DNA of 64,000 nucleotides from Rhodopseudomonas palustris (lineage in GTDB: Bacteria > Pseudomonadota > Alphaproteobacteria > Rhizobiales > Xanthobacteraceae): NCBI GenBank assembly GCA_016215605.1, contig JACRJB010000018.1:17679-81678 (forward strand). Reading direction: 5' to 3'. Shown here one piece after another: positions 44,201 to 52,671 of this stretch. Position 1 is the stretch's first letter. Each line of letters starts with the position of its first letter. The translations under genes were made by a program, and so were the position numbers. The notes beneath the pieces are model-generated. The model worked only from the letters and a program-made list of their open reading frames with translations. It was not told the DNA's origin and did not search any database.

Positions 44201-46003
44201 GTGAAGCTGTCCGATTACGTCATCGATTTCCTCGCGCGGCGCGGCGTCACCCATGTGTTCGGCATTTCCGGCGGCGCGGCCGTGCACATGTTCGATTCGG
44301 CCGCGCGCCATCCCGACGTCACGCCGATCTTCCCGCAGCACGAGCAGGCCGCGGCGATCGCGGCCGACGGCTATGCGCGCGCCACCGGCAGGCTCGGCGT
44401 CGCGATCACCACGAGCGGGCCGGGCGCGACCAATCTGCTGACCGGGGTGTGCTGCGCCTATTACGACTCGGTGCCGACGCTGATGATCACCGGGCAGGTG
44501 GCGACGCATCGGCTCAAGGGCAAGAACGATGTGCGCCAGCTCGGCTTTCAGGAGACAGACGTCACCTCGATCTTTGCGACCGTGACCAAATACGCGGTGC
44601 AGATCAGCGATCCCAACACGATCCGCTATCATCTGGAAAAGGCGGTTCATCTCGCGTTCGAAGGCCGGCCGGGTTCGGTGCTGATCGATCTGCCGGACGA
44701 TCTGCAGCGCGCCGAGATCGATCCGGAGACGCTGCCGTCCTTCGTGCCGGAGGCAGAGATTGCGACAACGAATCTCGACGCCGCGATCGCGGCGCTGCTG
44801 CCGCTGATCGCGCAGGCGAAGCGGCCGGTGCTGGTGCTCGGCGGCGGGCTGGCGACGCCGCGGATCGGCGCCGCGCTCGATCAGCTGATCGACCGGCTCG
44901 GCCTGCCGGTGCTGACCACCTGGGCCGCGACCGATCTGATCGCGCATGACCATCCGCTGCGAGTCGGGCCGTTCGGCGTCTACGGGCCGCGGCTCGGCAA
45001 CTTCACGGTACAGAACGCCGACCTGATCCTGTGTCTCGGCAGCCGGCTGTCGCAGAACGTCACCGGCGGCATCCTGCCGTCGTTCGCGCGCGAGGCGCGG
45101 ATCGTAATGGTCGACGCCAGCCGCGGCGAGATGGACAAGTTCGACGAGCGCGGCATCGCCATCGCGACGCGGATCGAAGCGCGGCTCGATGCGTTCGTGC
45201 CGAAGCTGCTCGGCGCACTCGAGGCGTCGCCGCCGCGCGACGCGTGGCTGGCGCAGATCGCGCACTGGCGCGGCGCGCTGCCGGACGATCGCCCGGGTCC
45301 CGCGCCCGCCAATGCCGGTTTCGTCGACGCCTACGACTTCATCGACAAGCTCAGCGCCGCGGCGCCCGCCGACGAACTGATCTATGTCGACACCGGCGGC
45401 AATTTGACCTGGACCTGCAACGGCTTCCGCATCCAGCGCGGCCAGCGGCTGATCTCCGACTGGAACAACACCGCGATGGGCTACGCGCTGCCGGCCGCGA
45501 TCGGCGCCGCGGTGCAGGCGAAGGGCGGCGTCAGCTGCATCATCGGCGACGGCGGTCTGATGCTGTCGCTCGGCGAACTGGCGCTGCTGGCGCGGCATCG
45601 TCTGCCGCTGCGGCTGTTCCTGTTCAACAATCACGGCCACGGCATCCAGAAGCAGACGCTGGAGACCTGGCTCGCGGCGAACTACGTCGGCGTCGATGCG
45701 CCGAGCGGATTGTCGTTCGTCGATTTCGCCAAGGTCGCGGAAGCGATGGATCTGCCGGTCGTCAGCATCAGCCGAAGCGGGGATATCGCGGGCAAGCTGC
45801 GCGAGGTCTATGCGCGCAAGGGACCGGTGTTCTGCAATGTCGAGATCAATCCTGCGCAGAAGCTGTACCCGGTGCTGAAATTCGGCGCGCCGCTGGAAAG
45901 CCAGATGCCGGCGATCGACGACGCGCAGATCGCCCGCGAGATGATCGTGCCGCCGTTCGTGCCGGGGGCACCGCCGAAGCACAGCGGCGGCGCGGGGGTG
46001 TGA
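44201..46003 (+). CDS. Acetolactate-synthase-like TPP-dependent enzyme
   Basis: 600-aa three-domain TPP enzyme. The N-terminal PYR domain has FPQHEQAAAIAADGYARATG with the catalytic Glu. The middle domain has NADLILCLGSRLSQNVTGG. The C-terminal PP domain has CIIGDGGLMLSLGELALLAR, then FLFNNHGHG, the GDG-N TPP motif. Full-length ALS-type enzymes condense or decarboxylate 2-oxoacids. In sugar loci such enzymes (e.g. YerE for yersiniose) add a two-carbon branch to a keto-sugar. GTG 44201 is preceded by GGAGG. No small regulatory subunit gene is adjacent, so it is not an ordinary branched-chain amino-acid enzyme. Confidence 0.85.
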   Translation: MKLSDYVIDFLARRGVTHVFGISGGAAVHMFDSAARHPDVTPIFPQHEQAAAIAADGYARATGRLGVAITTSGPGATNLLTGVCCAYYDSVPTLMITGQVATHRLKGKNDVRQLGFQETDVTSIFATVTKYAVQISDPNTIRYHLEKAVHLAFEGRPGSVLIDLPDDLQRAEIDPETLPSFVPEAEIATTNLDAAIAALLPLIAQAKRPVLVLGGGLATPRIGAALDQLIDRLGLPVLTTWAATDLIAHDHPLRVGPFGVYGPRLGNFTVQNADLILCLGSRLSQNVTGGILPSFAREARIVMVDASRGEMDKFDERGIAIATRIEARLDAFVPKLLGALEASPPRDAWLAQIAHWRGALPDDRPGPAPANAGFVDAYDFIDKLSAAAPADELIYVDTGGNLTWTCNGFRIQRGQRLISDWNNTAMGYALPAAIGAAVQAKGGVSCIIGDGGLMLSLGELALLARHRLPLRLFLFNNHGHGIQKQTLETWLAANYVGVDAPSGLSFVDFAKVAEAMDLPVVSISRSGDIAGKLREVYARKGPVFCNVEINPAQKLYPVLKFGAPLESQMPAIDDAQIAREMIVPPFVPGAPPKHSGGAGV

Positions 46004-46066
46004 GGTCGTGCCGGCGACGCCGACTCGGCATCGCAGTCATATCCTCTGCCAAATGCACTGAGTCCT

Positions 46067-46173
46067 CATCCTGAGGAGCCCGGCGAAGCCGGGCGTCTCG
46101 AAGGATGGGCCACGGGTGCCCGCGGCGCATGGTTCGAGACGGCGCTTCGCGCCTCCTCACCATGAGGTTGTGC
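46067..46173 (+). repeat. 107-bp dispersed intergenic repeat, copy 1
   Basis: Begins CATCCTGAGGAGCCCGGCGA and ends CACCATGAGGTTGTGC. Closely matches, in opposite orientation, the last 109 bases of the window. Contains inner arms CCGGCGAAGCCGG and GGCGCTTCGCGCC. Confidence 0.9.
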
Positions 46174-46202
46174 TTGTTGTGATTGGTCATCACCCGACTC
46201 GA

Positions 46203-46235
46203 TTTTTGACGCCGAGACGTAACCGGCGTCAAAAA
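46203..46235. repeat. 12-bp inverted repeat between convergent genes
   Basis: TTTTTGACGCCG and CGGCGTCAAAAA pair perfectly around 9 bases. T runs are on the outer 5' side and A runs follow, so on neither strand does the stem run into a U tract; this is the wrong polarity for a Rho-independent terminator. It lies between the converging TPP-enzyme and glycosyltransferase genes. Confidence 0.8.
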
Positions 46236-46240
46236 AGTGG

Positions 46241-46263
46241 ATGGCCGGGACAAGCCCGGCCAT
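46241..46263. repeat. Short palindrome ATGGCCGGG-CCCGGCCAT
   Basis: 9-bp perfect arms around ACAAG. It is of the type scattered in Bradyrhizobium/Rhodopseudomonas intergenic DNA. It falls 28 bp after the stop of the converging glycosyltransferase gene and may assist termination. Confidence 0.8.
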
Positions 46264-46291
46264 GACGTGTGGAGATGCTGATCGTGGGTCT

Positions 46292-48433
46292 TCAGCGTTT
46301 CCCAGGAAGCACCGGCTTCGCGTCCGCCGGGGTGGCGCACCAGCGGCGCCACATCGTGCGGTAGGCGTCCTCGACCGCGTGGGTGTAGGCGGCCGGGCCG
46401 CAGCGCTCGGCGATGAAGCCCCGCAGGCCGCGGCGGATCGAGCGCAGCCGCTCGCGATCGGGATCGAGCGCGATCTGGATGTAGCGTTCGTCGTCGGTGG
46501 CGATGAAATCCGGCAGGCCCGCGGCGGACAGGATCGCGGAGCCGACCCGGCTGGCGACGGTGTTGCCGAGCTTGCTCACCACCGGCACGCCCATATGCAG
46601 CGCTTCCCAGGTCGACACGCCGCCCGCCTGCGGGAACGGGTCGAGGCCGAGATCGATCTGCTGCAGCGTCTCGAGATGCGCCTGCCGCGTGGTCGAGCCG
46701 AGCAGGGTGATGCGGTCCGCGGTGACGCCCTGCGCGGCGAATTTCGCCAGCAGGGTCTGGCGCACGGCGGGGTCGTCGATCTGGTGATCCTTCAGGATCA
46801 GCCGCGAAGTCGGATTGCCGGTCATGATCCGCGACCACACCGCGATCGCGGCGTCCGAGACCTTGCTGATGCGGTTGAGCGAGCCGTAGGTCAGATAGCC
46901 GTTGCGGTCGAACGGCAGCTCGGGGGAATGCAGCCCCGCCGGCGGCGGCTCGATGATCACGATCGACGGCAGGTCGTAGATCGCCTCGGCGTAGAACGGG
47001 CGGACCTCGGTCGGCACCGCGACCGGATCGGCCAACAGATAGTCGATCACCGGCAGGCCGGTGCCGGTGGCGTGGCCCCAGGCGGTGACCTGCACCGGCG
47101 CCGGCTTGCGCGCGAACACCCGCAGGCGATTGCCGGCGGAGTGGCCGGACAGATCGATCAGGATGTCGACCTTGTCGGCGCGGATCGCGTCGGCGAGCTG
47201 GTTGTCGGTCCATTGCGAGCTGTCGCGCCACTTGTCGGCGATCGCCTCGAACGATTTGGTCGCCTGATCGGGCAGCACCACGCCGGAGTAGCAGATCACT
47301 TCGAATTTCGACCGGTCGTGGTTCTCGATCACCGGACGGAACGAAAACGCCGCGGAGTGATGGCGGAAGTCGGCCGAGACATAGCCGATCACCAGCCGTC
47401 GCTCGGGATCGCGATCGTTGGCGAACGGCGCGGCGAAGCGCTTGTACAGCCGCGCGCCGACGTGCTGCCACCAGCTCGCGCGCACCGCCTGCTGCGACTG
47501 GAAGTCGGCGTCGGAGCAGAAGTCCATCGAGAAGACCTTGCTGGAGATCGCCGCCTCGTAGTCGGGCTGCAGCGCCAGCGCGCGCGAGTGCAGCGCCGTC
47601 GCGGTGTCGGCGTCGCCGAGCGAGGCCATGCAGTTGCCGAGCAGGGTCAGGGCAGGGGCCGAGTCCGGGTTGATCTTCAGCAGCGCGGTGCAGGTCGCCA
47701 GCGCGCCTTCGACGTTCTTCATCGCCAGCAGGATCTCGGCGCGGGCGAGGCCGGCCTCCATCGGCCGTTTGCCGATCGACAGCGCGCGGTCGTAGCACGC
47801 CACCGCCTCGTCGAACCGCTTCAGCTCCTTCAGCGTGGTCGCGCGGTTGATGAAGGCGACGTCGTGCAGCGGGTCGGCCGCGATCGCCTGGGCGTAGCTC
47901 TGCAGCGCCTCGTCGTAACGGCCGAGCTTGTGCAGCGCGTTGCCGCGGTCGTTCCAGGAATCGGCATGGTTGGGATCGAGTTCGATCGCCTTGTCGAGGC
48001 TGGCGATCGCCTCCTCGTAGCGCGCCAACGTGATCAGCACATTGCCGCGATTGGCGTGGGCGAACACCAGCGTCGGGTCGAGCGCGATCGCCTTGTCGCA
48101 GGCGATCAGCGCCTCGTCGTAGCGCTGCGCGGCGTTGAGCACGCTGCCCATGTCGGAATGCGCCTGCGCCGATTTCGGATCCTCGATCAGCGCGCGTTTC
48201 AGCGAGCGGATGCCGGCGTCGAGATGGCCGGTCTGAAATTCGGCGAGGCCGAGAAAGTGCAGCGCCTGGAAATTGTTCGGGCTCTTCTTCAGCACCTTCT
48301 TGTAGGCGGACTTCGCCTCGTCGTATTGCCCGGCCTGATGCATCACCCGGGCGCGCATCAGCAGCAGAACCGGCTCGTAGGACTTGTCGTACGGCGTCGA
48401 GGCGGCAGCGGTCTTGTTGCGTCCGGGCTGCAT
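46292..48433 (-). CDS. TPR-containing O-GlcNAc-transferase-like (SPINDLY-type) glycosyltransferase
   Basis: 713-aa soluble protein. Residues about 20-330 form eight or so TPRs (e.g. AQAHSDMGSVLNAAQRYDEA, then ADSWNDRGNALHKLGRYDEA). Residues about 340-690 are the Glyco_transf_41 domain, with GYVSADFRHHSAAF, ILIDLSGHSAGNRL, TAWGHATGTGLPVIDY, YGSLNRISKVSD and WEALHMGVPVV, including the catalytic-pocket His of the FRHHS motif. OGT/SPY enzymes glycosylate Ser/Thr of proteins in the cytoplasm. It is encoded beside the second flagellin and converges on the sugar island, so flagellin is the likely acceptor (inference). ATG 48433. Confidence 0.9.
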   Translation of the reverse strand: MQPGRNKTAAASTPYDKSYEPVLLLMRARVMHQAGQYDEAKSAYKKVLKKSPNNFQALHFLGLAEFQTGHLDAGIRSLKRALIEDPKSAQAHSDMGSVLNAAQRYDEALIACDKAIALDPTLVFAHANRGNVLITLARYEEAIASLDKAIELDPNHADSWNDRGNALHKLGRYDEALQSYAQAIAADPLHDVAFINRATTLKELKRFDEAVACYDRALSIGKRPMEAGLARAEILLAMKNVEGALATCTALLKINPDSAPALTLLGNCMASLGDADTATALHSRALALQPDYEAAISSKVFSMDFCSDADFQSQQAVRASWWQHVGARLYKRFAAPFANDRDPERRLVIGYVSADFRHHSAAFSFRPVIENHDRSKFEVICYSGVVLPDQATKSFEAIADKWRDSSQWTDNQLADAIRADKVDILIDLSGHSAGNRLRVFARKPAPVQVTAWGHATGTGLPVIDYLLADPVAVPTEVRPFYAEAIYDLPSIVIIEPPPAGLHSPELPFDRNGYLTYGSLNRISKVSDAAIAVWSRIMTGNPTSRLILKDHQIDDPAVRQTLLAKFAAQGVTADRITLLGSTTRQAHLETLQQIDLGLDPFPQAGGVSTWEALHMGVPVVSKLGNTVASRVGSAILSAAGLPDFIATDDERYIQIALDPDRERLRSIRRGLRGFIAERCGPAAYTHAVEDAYRTMWRRWCATPADAKPVLPGKR

Positions 48434-48723
48434 AATGTTTCCGAATCGGCCTGAGGAATCATGCTCTTCGGGCGATCCTACGCACCTCCGAGACGATCGT
48501 GTAGATCGCGCGGATACTCGGATGTCGGCGTAAATTATTCATTAACCATCCCGGCGGCCGAAGCGACCCTCAACAATCGCTTAACGGCGCCGTGCGCCGG
48601 CGCGTCCGGGCCGCGAATCAGCGCCTGCCGGCGTCCGCCGGCGGCGGGAGCCGCCACCGGCGGGTCCAGGCGTATATTTGATATTGCTTGGCTTTTCGGC
48701 TTCGGCGAAGCCTTAATTCGCTG

Positions 48724-48738
48724 TTAACCATATTTTAA
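48724..48738. promoter_or_regulatory. CtrA-type binding box before flagellin 2
   Basis: TTAACCATATTTTAA is a perfect TTAA-N7-TTAA, the consensus of the alphaproteobacterial cell-cycle/flagellar regulator CtrA. It lies 211 bp upstream of the flagellin ATG. Confidence 0.75.
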
Positions 48739-48777
48739 AGACCGGCCGCCCATAGTCACGACACTCAGGAGAAGGTT

Positions 48778-48792
48778 GGCCGAGAATCGGCC
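48778..48792 (+). promoter_or_regulatory. Leader hairpin GGCCGA-GAA-TCGGCC
   Basis: Perfect 6-bp stem with a 3-base loop in the presumptive 5' UTR of the second flagellin. FlbT binds flagellin leaders post-transcriptionally in alphaproteobacteria and flbT lies just downstream, so this could be part of the target. Speculative. Confidence 0.35.
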
Positions 48793-48949
48793 GCGTTGAT
48801 CCGGACCGCATCCAGCTATGTGCGTGCCGAGGTCCCTCTCCAGAACAGGCGTCTCAACACAACCGGCAAGCGTCGCGGCACAGTCCTCGGCGCGGGCAGC
48901 AGCGCGCGACTGAAGTCGCCGCTCAGCGCGGATCAGGAAGGTTTGCACC

Positions 48950-51607
48950 ATGTCTGATGTGGTTCTCTCGGCAGCGGTTCGCCAGAATCTGCTTTCGCTG
49001 CAATCGACGGCGGATTTGCTCTCGACCACCCAGAACCGGCTTGCCAGCGGCAAGAAGGTCAACACCGCGCTCGACAATCCGACGAACTTCTTCACCGCGG
49101 CAGGGCTCGACAGCCGCGCCAGCGACATCAACAACCTGCTCGACGGCATCAGCAACGGCGTCCAGATCCTGCAGGCGGCCAACACCGGCATCACCTCGCT
49201 GAACAAGCTGATCGACACCGCCAAGTCGATCGCCAACCAGGCTCTGCAGTCGAACGTCGGCTACACCACGAAATCCAACGTCTCGGCGACCATCGCGGGC
49301 GCCACCCCGGACGATCTGCGCGGCACGCAGACCTTCGCCAGCGCGACTGCCACCAGCAACGTGGTCTATGACGGCACCGCCGGCGGCACCAACGGCGTGT
49401 CGCTGACCGATACGCTCGGCGGCGGCGTCGGCAGCCTTTCCGGCGCCGGCATCACCAAGAACGTCGCGGCCGACGCCACGGCGACCGGTGGCGTGCTCCA
49501 TACCGGCACAGCGACCGCGACCGCGACCAGCGCCGACCTGATCAGTTCGCTGACCAACGGCTCGACCGTGACGCCGACCGGCCCGCAGGCCGGCGACGTC
49601 ATCGTCGTCAACGGCAAGAACATCACCTTCACGACGACGGGCTCGGCGACCGCCGACAGCAGCGGCAACTACACGATCGGCATCAATCAGCCGATCAGCG
49701 CGCTGCTGGCGAGCATCGACACCATCAACGGCAACACCAGCAACCCGTCGGTGGTCGACGCCAACGGTCACATCCAGCTGCACAGCGGCACCAACCGCTC
49801 GCTGGCGATCAGCGACACCAGCGGCGGCACGGTGCTGGCCAAGCTCGGCTTCGGCTCGACGGTCTCGGTGCCGCTCGGCACCGGCGCCGCCACCGCGATC
49901 ACGGCGACCACCAAGCTGTTCAATTCGGTCGGCGGCCTCGGGCCGGCGATCGCCGACGGCACCACGCTGACGGTGAACGGCAAGACCGTCACCTTCAAGG
50001 CCAGCGATCCGCCGAGCGCCGCGGGGCTGCTCGCCGGCTCCGGCGTGCTCGGCAACATCGTCACCGACACGTCGGGCAATTCGACGATCTACATGGGGAC
50101 GAGCAACACCTACACCTCGGCCACCGTCGGCGACGTGCTCACCGCGATCGATCTCGCCAGCGGCGTCAAGTCCGCGACGATCGCCAACGGCATCGCCACC
50201 TTCGCCGCCAACGGCACCCCCTCGCAGCTCTCCGCAGGCGCGGTGACGCTGCAGACCTCGACCGGCGCCGATCTCAGAATCACCGGTCCGGCCGATTTCC
50301 TGAATTCGCTGCAACTGACCGGTTCGACCGGTCCGGGCCCGGCGACGCTGACCGCGACCCGCTCGACCGGCGCCGGCACCGTCGGCACGCTGATCCAGGA
50401 CGGCTCGACGCTGAACGTCAACGGCAAGACCATCACCTTCAAGAACGCGCCGGTGCCGACCGCGTCGGCGGATCACACCGGCATCACCGGCCACATCGAG
50501 ACCGACGGCGTCGGCAACTCGACCGTGTTTCTGCAGGGCGGCACCATGGCCGACGTGCTGACCGCGATCGACCTCGCCACCGGCGTGCAGACCGCGAAGC
50601 TGTCGGCGGCCGGCGCCACGCTGACCACCCAGACCGGCTCGGCCAATTCGTCGCTCTCCAGCGGCTCGCTGAAGGTCTCGACCGGCAGCGCGTCCGATCT
50701 CACCATCAGCGGCACCGGCAACGCGATGCTGGCGCTCGGCCTCGCCGGCAACACCGGCACCTCGACCGAGTTCAAGGCGTCGCGCGCCTCGGGCACCGGC
50801 GGCGTCAGCGGCAAGACCCTGAGCTTCACCTCGTTCAAGGGCGGCGCCGCGGTCAGCGTCACCTTCGGCGACGGCACCGGCGGCACGGTGAAGACGCTGG
50901 CGCAGCTCAACAGCAAGCTCGCCACCAACAACATGATCGCGCAGATCGACGCCAACGGGCTGCTGACGATCTCGTCGAACAACGACTACGCCTCGGCGAC
51001 GCTCGGCTCGACGACGGACGGCGGCACGCTCGGCGGCACCATCACCGCGACGCTGACCTTCAGCACGCCGAACCCGCCGGTCGTGGACGTCAACGCCCAG
51101 GTCGCCCGCGCCAAGCTGGTCGATCAGTACAACAACGTCATCCAGCAGATCACCACGACGTCGCAGGACGCCTCGTTCAACGGCGTCAACCTGCTGAACG
51201 GCGACACGCTGAAGCTGGTGTTCAACGAAACCGGCAAGTCGACGCTCAACATCGTCGGCACCGCGCTGAGCCCGGCGGCGCTCGGCCTGCCGACGCTGGT
51301 GTCCGGCGTCGACTTCATCGACAACGCCTCGACCAACAAGACGCTGTCGGCGCTCAACACCGCTTCGACCACGCTGCGGTCGCAGGCGTCGTCCTACGGC
51401 TCCAACCTGTCGATCGTGCAGATCCGTCAGGATTTCGCCAAGAACCTGATCAACGTGCTGCAGACCGGTTCGTCGAATCTGACGCTCGCCGACACCAACG
51501 AAGAGGCCGCCAACAGCCAGGCGCTGTCGACGCGGCAGTCGATCGCGGTCTCGGCGCTGTCGCTGGCCAACCAGTCGCAGCAGAGCGTGCTGCAGCTGCT
51601 GCGATAA
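48950..51607 (+). CDS. fliC2: Flagellin 2 (large, repeat-containing)
   Basis: 885-aa filament subunit and close paralogue of flagellin 1. The N-terminus (SDVVLSAAVRQNLLSLQSTA, then NTGITSLNKLIDTAKSIANQ) and C-terminus (LTLADTNEEAANSQALSTRQ, then LANQSQQSVLQLLR) differ by few residues. Four NGK(T/N)-type modules sit at about residues 215, 337, 484 and 617, nearly the same spacing as in flagellin 1, with more divergence between. Ser/Thr-rich variable domain. Start ATG 48950. Followed within 200 bp by flbT and flaF, which control flagellin expression. Confidence 0.95.
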   Translation: MSDVVLSAAVRQNLLSLQSTADLLSTTQNRLASGKKVNTALDNPTNFFTAAGLDSRASDINNLLDGISNGVQILQAANTGITSLNKLIDTAKSIANQALQSNVGYTTKSNVSATIAGATPDDLRGTQTFASATATSNVVYDGTAGGTNGVSLTDTLGGGVGSLSGAGITKNVAADATATGGVLHTGTATATATSADLISSLTNGSTVTPTGPQAGDVIVVNGKNITFTTTGSATADSSGNYTIGINQPISALLASIDTINGNTSNPSVVDANGHIQLHSGTNRSLAISDTSGGTVLAKLGFGSTVSVPLGTGAATAITATTKLFNSVGGLGPAIADGTTLTVNGKTVTFKASDPPSAAGLLAGSGVLGNIVTDTSGNSTIYMGTSNTYTSATVGDVLTAIDLASGVKSATIANGIATFAANGTPSQLSAGAVTLQTSTGADLRITGPADFLNSLQLTGSTGPGPATLTATRSTGAGTVGTLIQDGSTLNVNGKTITFKNAPVPTASADHTGITGHIETDGVGNSTVFLQGGTMADVLTAIDLATGVQTAKLSAAGATLTTQTGSANSSLSSGSLKVSTGSASDLTISGTGNAMLALGLAGNTGTSTEFKASRASGTGGVSGKTLSFTSFKGGAAVSVTFGDGTGGTVKTLAQLNSKLATNNMIAQIDANGLLTISSNNDYASATLGSTTDGGTLGGTITATLTFSTPNPPVVDVNAQVARAKLVDQYNNVIQQITTTSQDASFNGVNLLNGDTLKLVFNETGKSTLNIVGTALSPAALGLPTLVSGVDFIDNASTNKTLSALNTASTTLRSQASSYGSNLSIVQIRQDFAKNLINVLQTGSSNLTLADTNEEAANSQALSTRQSIAVSALSLANQSQQSVLQLLR

Positions 51608-51622
51608 TCGCTTCGACTCGCG

Positions 51623-51647
51623 GCGAGGGCGCGGAGGTCGCCCTCGC
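51623..51647 (+). terminator. Weak terminator or hairpin after flagellin 2
   Basis: GCGAGGGCG-CGGAGGT-CGCCCTCGC is a perfect 9-bp stem, 15 bp after the stop. No T tract follows, so it may act only as a partial terminator or RNA-stabilising hairpin. Confidence 0.5.
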
Positions 51648-51799
51648 GCCCCGCGGCTGGTTCGTCCGCAACGACGCGCTCGACTTATCCTCCGAAACAC
51701 GGCATTGGATCGCGGCGCAAAGCCCGTGCACGACGCGCGCACGAGCTGGCGAAACGAGTCGTCCTTGGTCGCAAATGACCGCAATCAAAGGAAAACACG

Positions 51800-52180
51800 A
51801 TGCCATTGCGAGTCGAATTGAAGCCGTTCGAGCGGATCGTGATCGGCCAGAGCGTGATCACCAACTCGGATTCGCGCACCACCTTTCTGATCGACGGCGA
51901 CGCGCCGATCCTGCGCGAAAAAGACATCCTCACCGCCGAGACCGCCAACACGCCGGTGAAGCGCGTCTATCTCTGCGTGCAGATGATGTATCTGCAGAAC
52001 GACATCCCCGCCTATCAGGATCTGTATCTCGGCTTCATCAAGGAATTGCTCGAAGCCGTACCGAGTTTTCGCGAAACGATCGAGGCCACGAGTAATCTAA
52101 TTTTAAGCGGGCAACTTTATAAGGCGTTGAGGGAACTGCGTCCGCTGATCAAGCGTGAAGAAGAACTGTTACAGAGGTAA
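51800..52180 (+). CDS. flbT: Flagellin post-transcriptional regulator FlbT
   Basis: 126-aa FlbT. The conserved PLRVELKPFERIVIGQSVIT start, TFLIDGDAPILREKDILTAE, and QMMYLQNDIPAYQDLY are family hallmarks. In Caulobacter it destabilises flagellin mRNA until the hook is complete. ATG 51800, 2 bp before flaF, so one operon downstream of flagellin 2. SD AAAGGAAA. Confidence 0.95.
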   Translation: MPLRVELKPFERIVIGQSVITNSDSRTTFLIDGDAPILREKDILTAETANTPVKRVYLCVQMMYLQNDIPAYQDLYLGFIKELLEAVPSFRETIEATSNLILSGQLYKALRELRPLIKREEELLQR

Positions 52181-52182
52181 CG

Positions 52183-52551
52183 ATGTCGAGTGCTGCTCAG
52201 GCGTACGCCCGCACCGCGCAAAGAACGGCTTCTCCCAGAGAGATCGAAGCGCAAGCACTGCTCAAGGCGGCGAGGCAGCTCCAGGACGTCGTCACCAGCT
52301 GGGACGAGCGCGGCGCGATCGGACTCGACGCGGCGCTGATGTTCAACCGCAAGCTGTGGTCGATCTTCGTCAGCGACGCGATGCGCGACGACAATCCGCA
52401 GACCCTCGAGATCCGGCAGAACATCGCCAATATCGGCGTGTTCGTGCTGAGCCAGTCGGCCGCGCTGCAGATGTCGCCGCAGCTCGAGCCGCTCAACGCC
52501 CTGATCGAGATCAACCGTAACATCGCCGCCGGTCTCAGCGGGCGCGCCTGA
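52183..52551 (+). CDS. flaF: Flagellin biosynthesis regulator FlaF
   Basis: 122-aa helical protein. SSAAQAYARTAQRTASPREI, RKLWSIFVSDAMRDDNPQTL and RQNIANIGVFVLSQSAALQM are FlaF hallmarks. FlaF helps flagellin synthesis and secretion and opposes FlbT. Immediately after flbT. C-terminal EINRNIAAGLSGRA. Confidence 0.95.
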   Translation: MSSAAQAYARTAQRTASPREIEAQALLKAARQLQDVVTSWDERGAIGLDAALMFNRKLWSIFVSDAMRDDNPQTLEIRQNIANIGVFVLSQSAALQMSPQLEPLNALIEINRNIAAGLSGRA

Positions 52552-52671
52552 CGCGGACGGCGTCGTCGCCGGCGTTTCCGTGCGGTGCTCACACCGACAT
52601 GAATTCAGACAAGCAAGATCGCCCGCGCCTGCGCCAGCAAGCCGGGACGTTAGGACAATGTGCGCGTCGCG

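Larger units (their letters stand above)
48434..48949 (+). promoter_or_regulatory. 516-bp intergenic regulatory region before flagellin gene 2
   Basis: AT-richer than flanks, without a coding frame of interest. It contains several TTAAC motifs (around 48541, 48580), the perfect CtrA-type box at 48724-48738, and a leader palindrome at 48778-48792. The promoter of the divergent glycosyltransferase gene must also lie in its left end. Confidence 0.6.

Noticed and set aside
46203..46235. TTTTTGACGCCG...CGGCGTCAAAAA as a bidirectional terminator
   Set aside because: Polarity is wrong: on both strands the stem is followed by A rather than T, so no U tract follows the stem.
32940..48433. Phosphonate biosynthesis cluster (TPP enzyme plus ADH plus nucleotidyltransferase)
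   Set aside because: No PEP mutase motif was found in any of the genes, and a SIS isomerase and ribokinase domain point to sugar metabolism.
48680..48705. TTGGCTTTTCGGCTTCGGC as a sigma-54 site before flagellin 2
   Set aside because: Lacks CAC at -24, and the GC at -12 is out of register.
48923..51784. 953-residue open frame opposite flagellin 2
   Set aside because: Same antisense artefact as above; composition Arg/Gly-rich and no domain.
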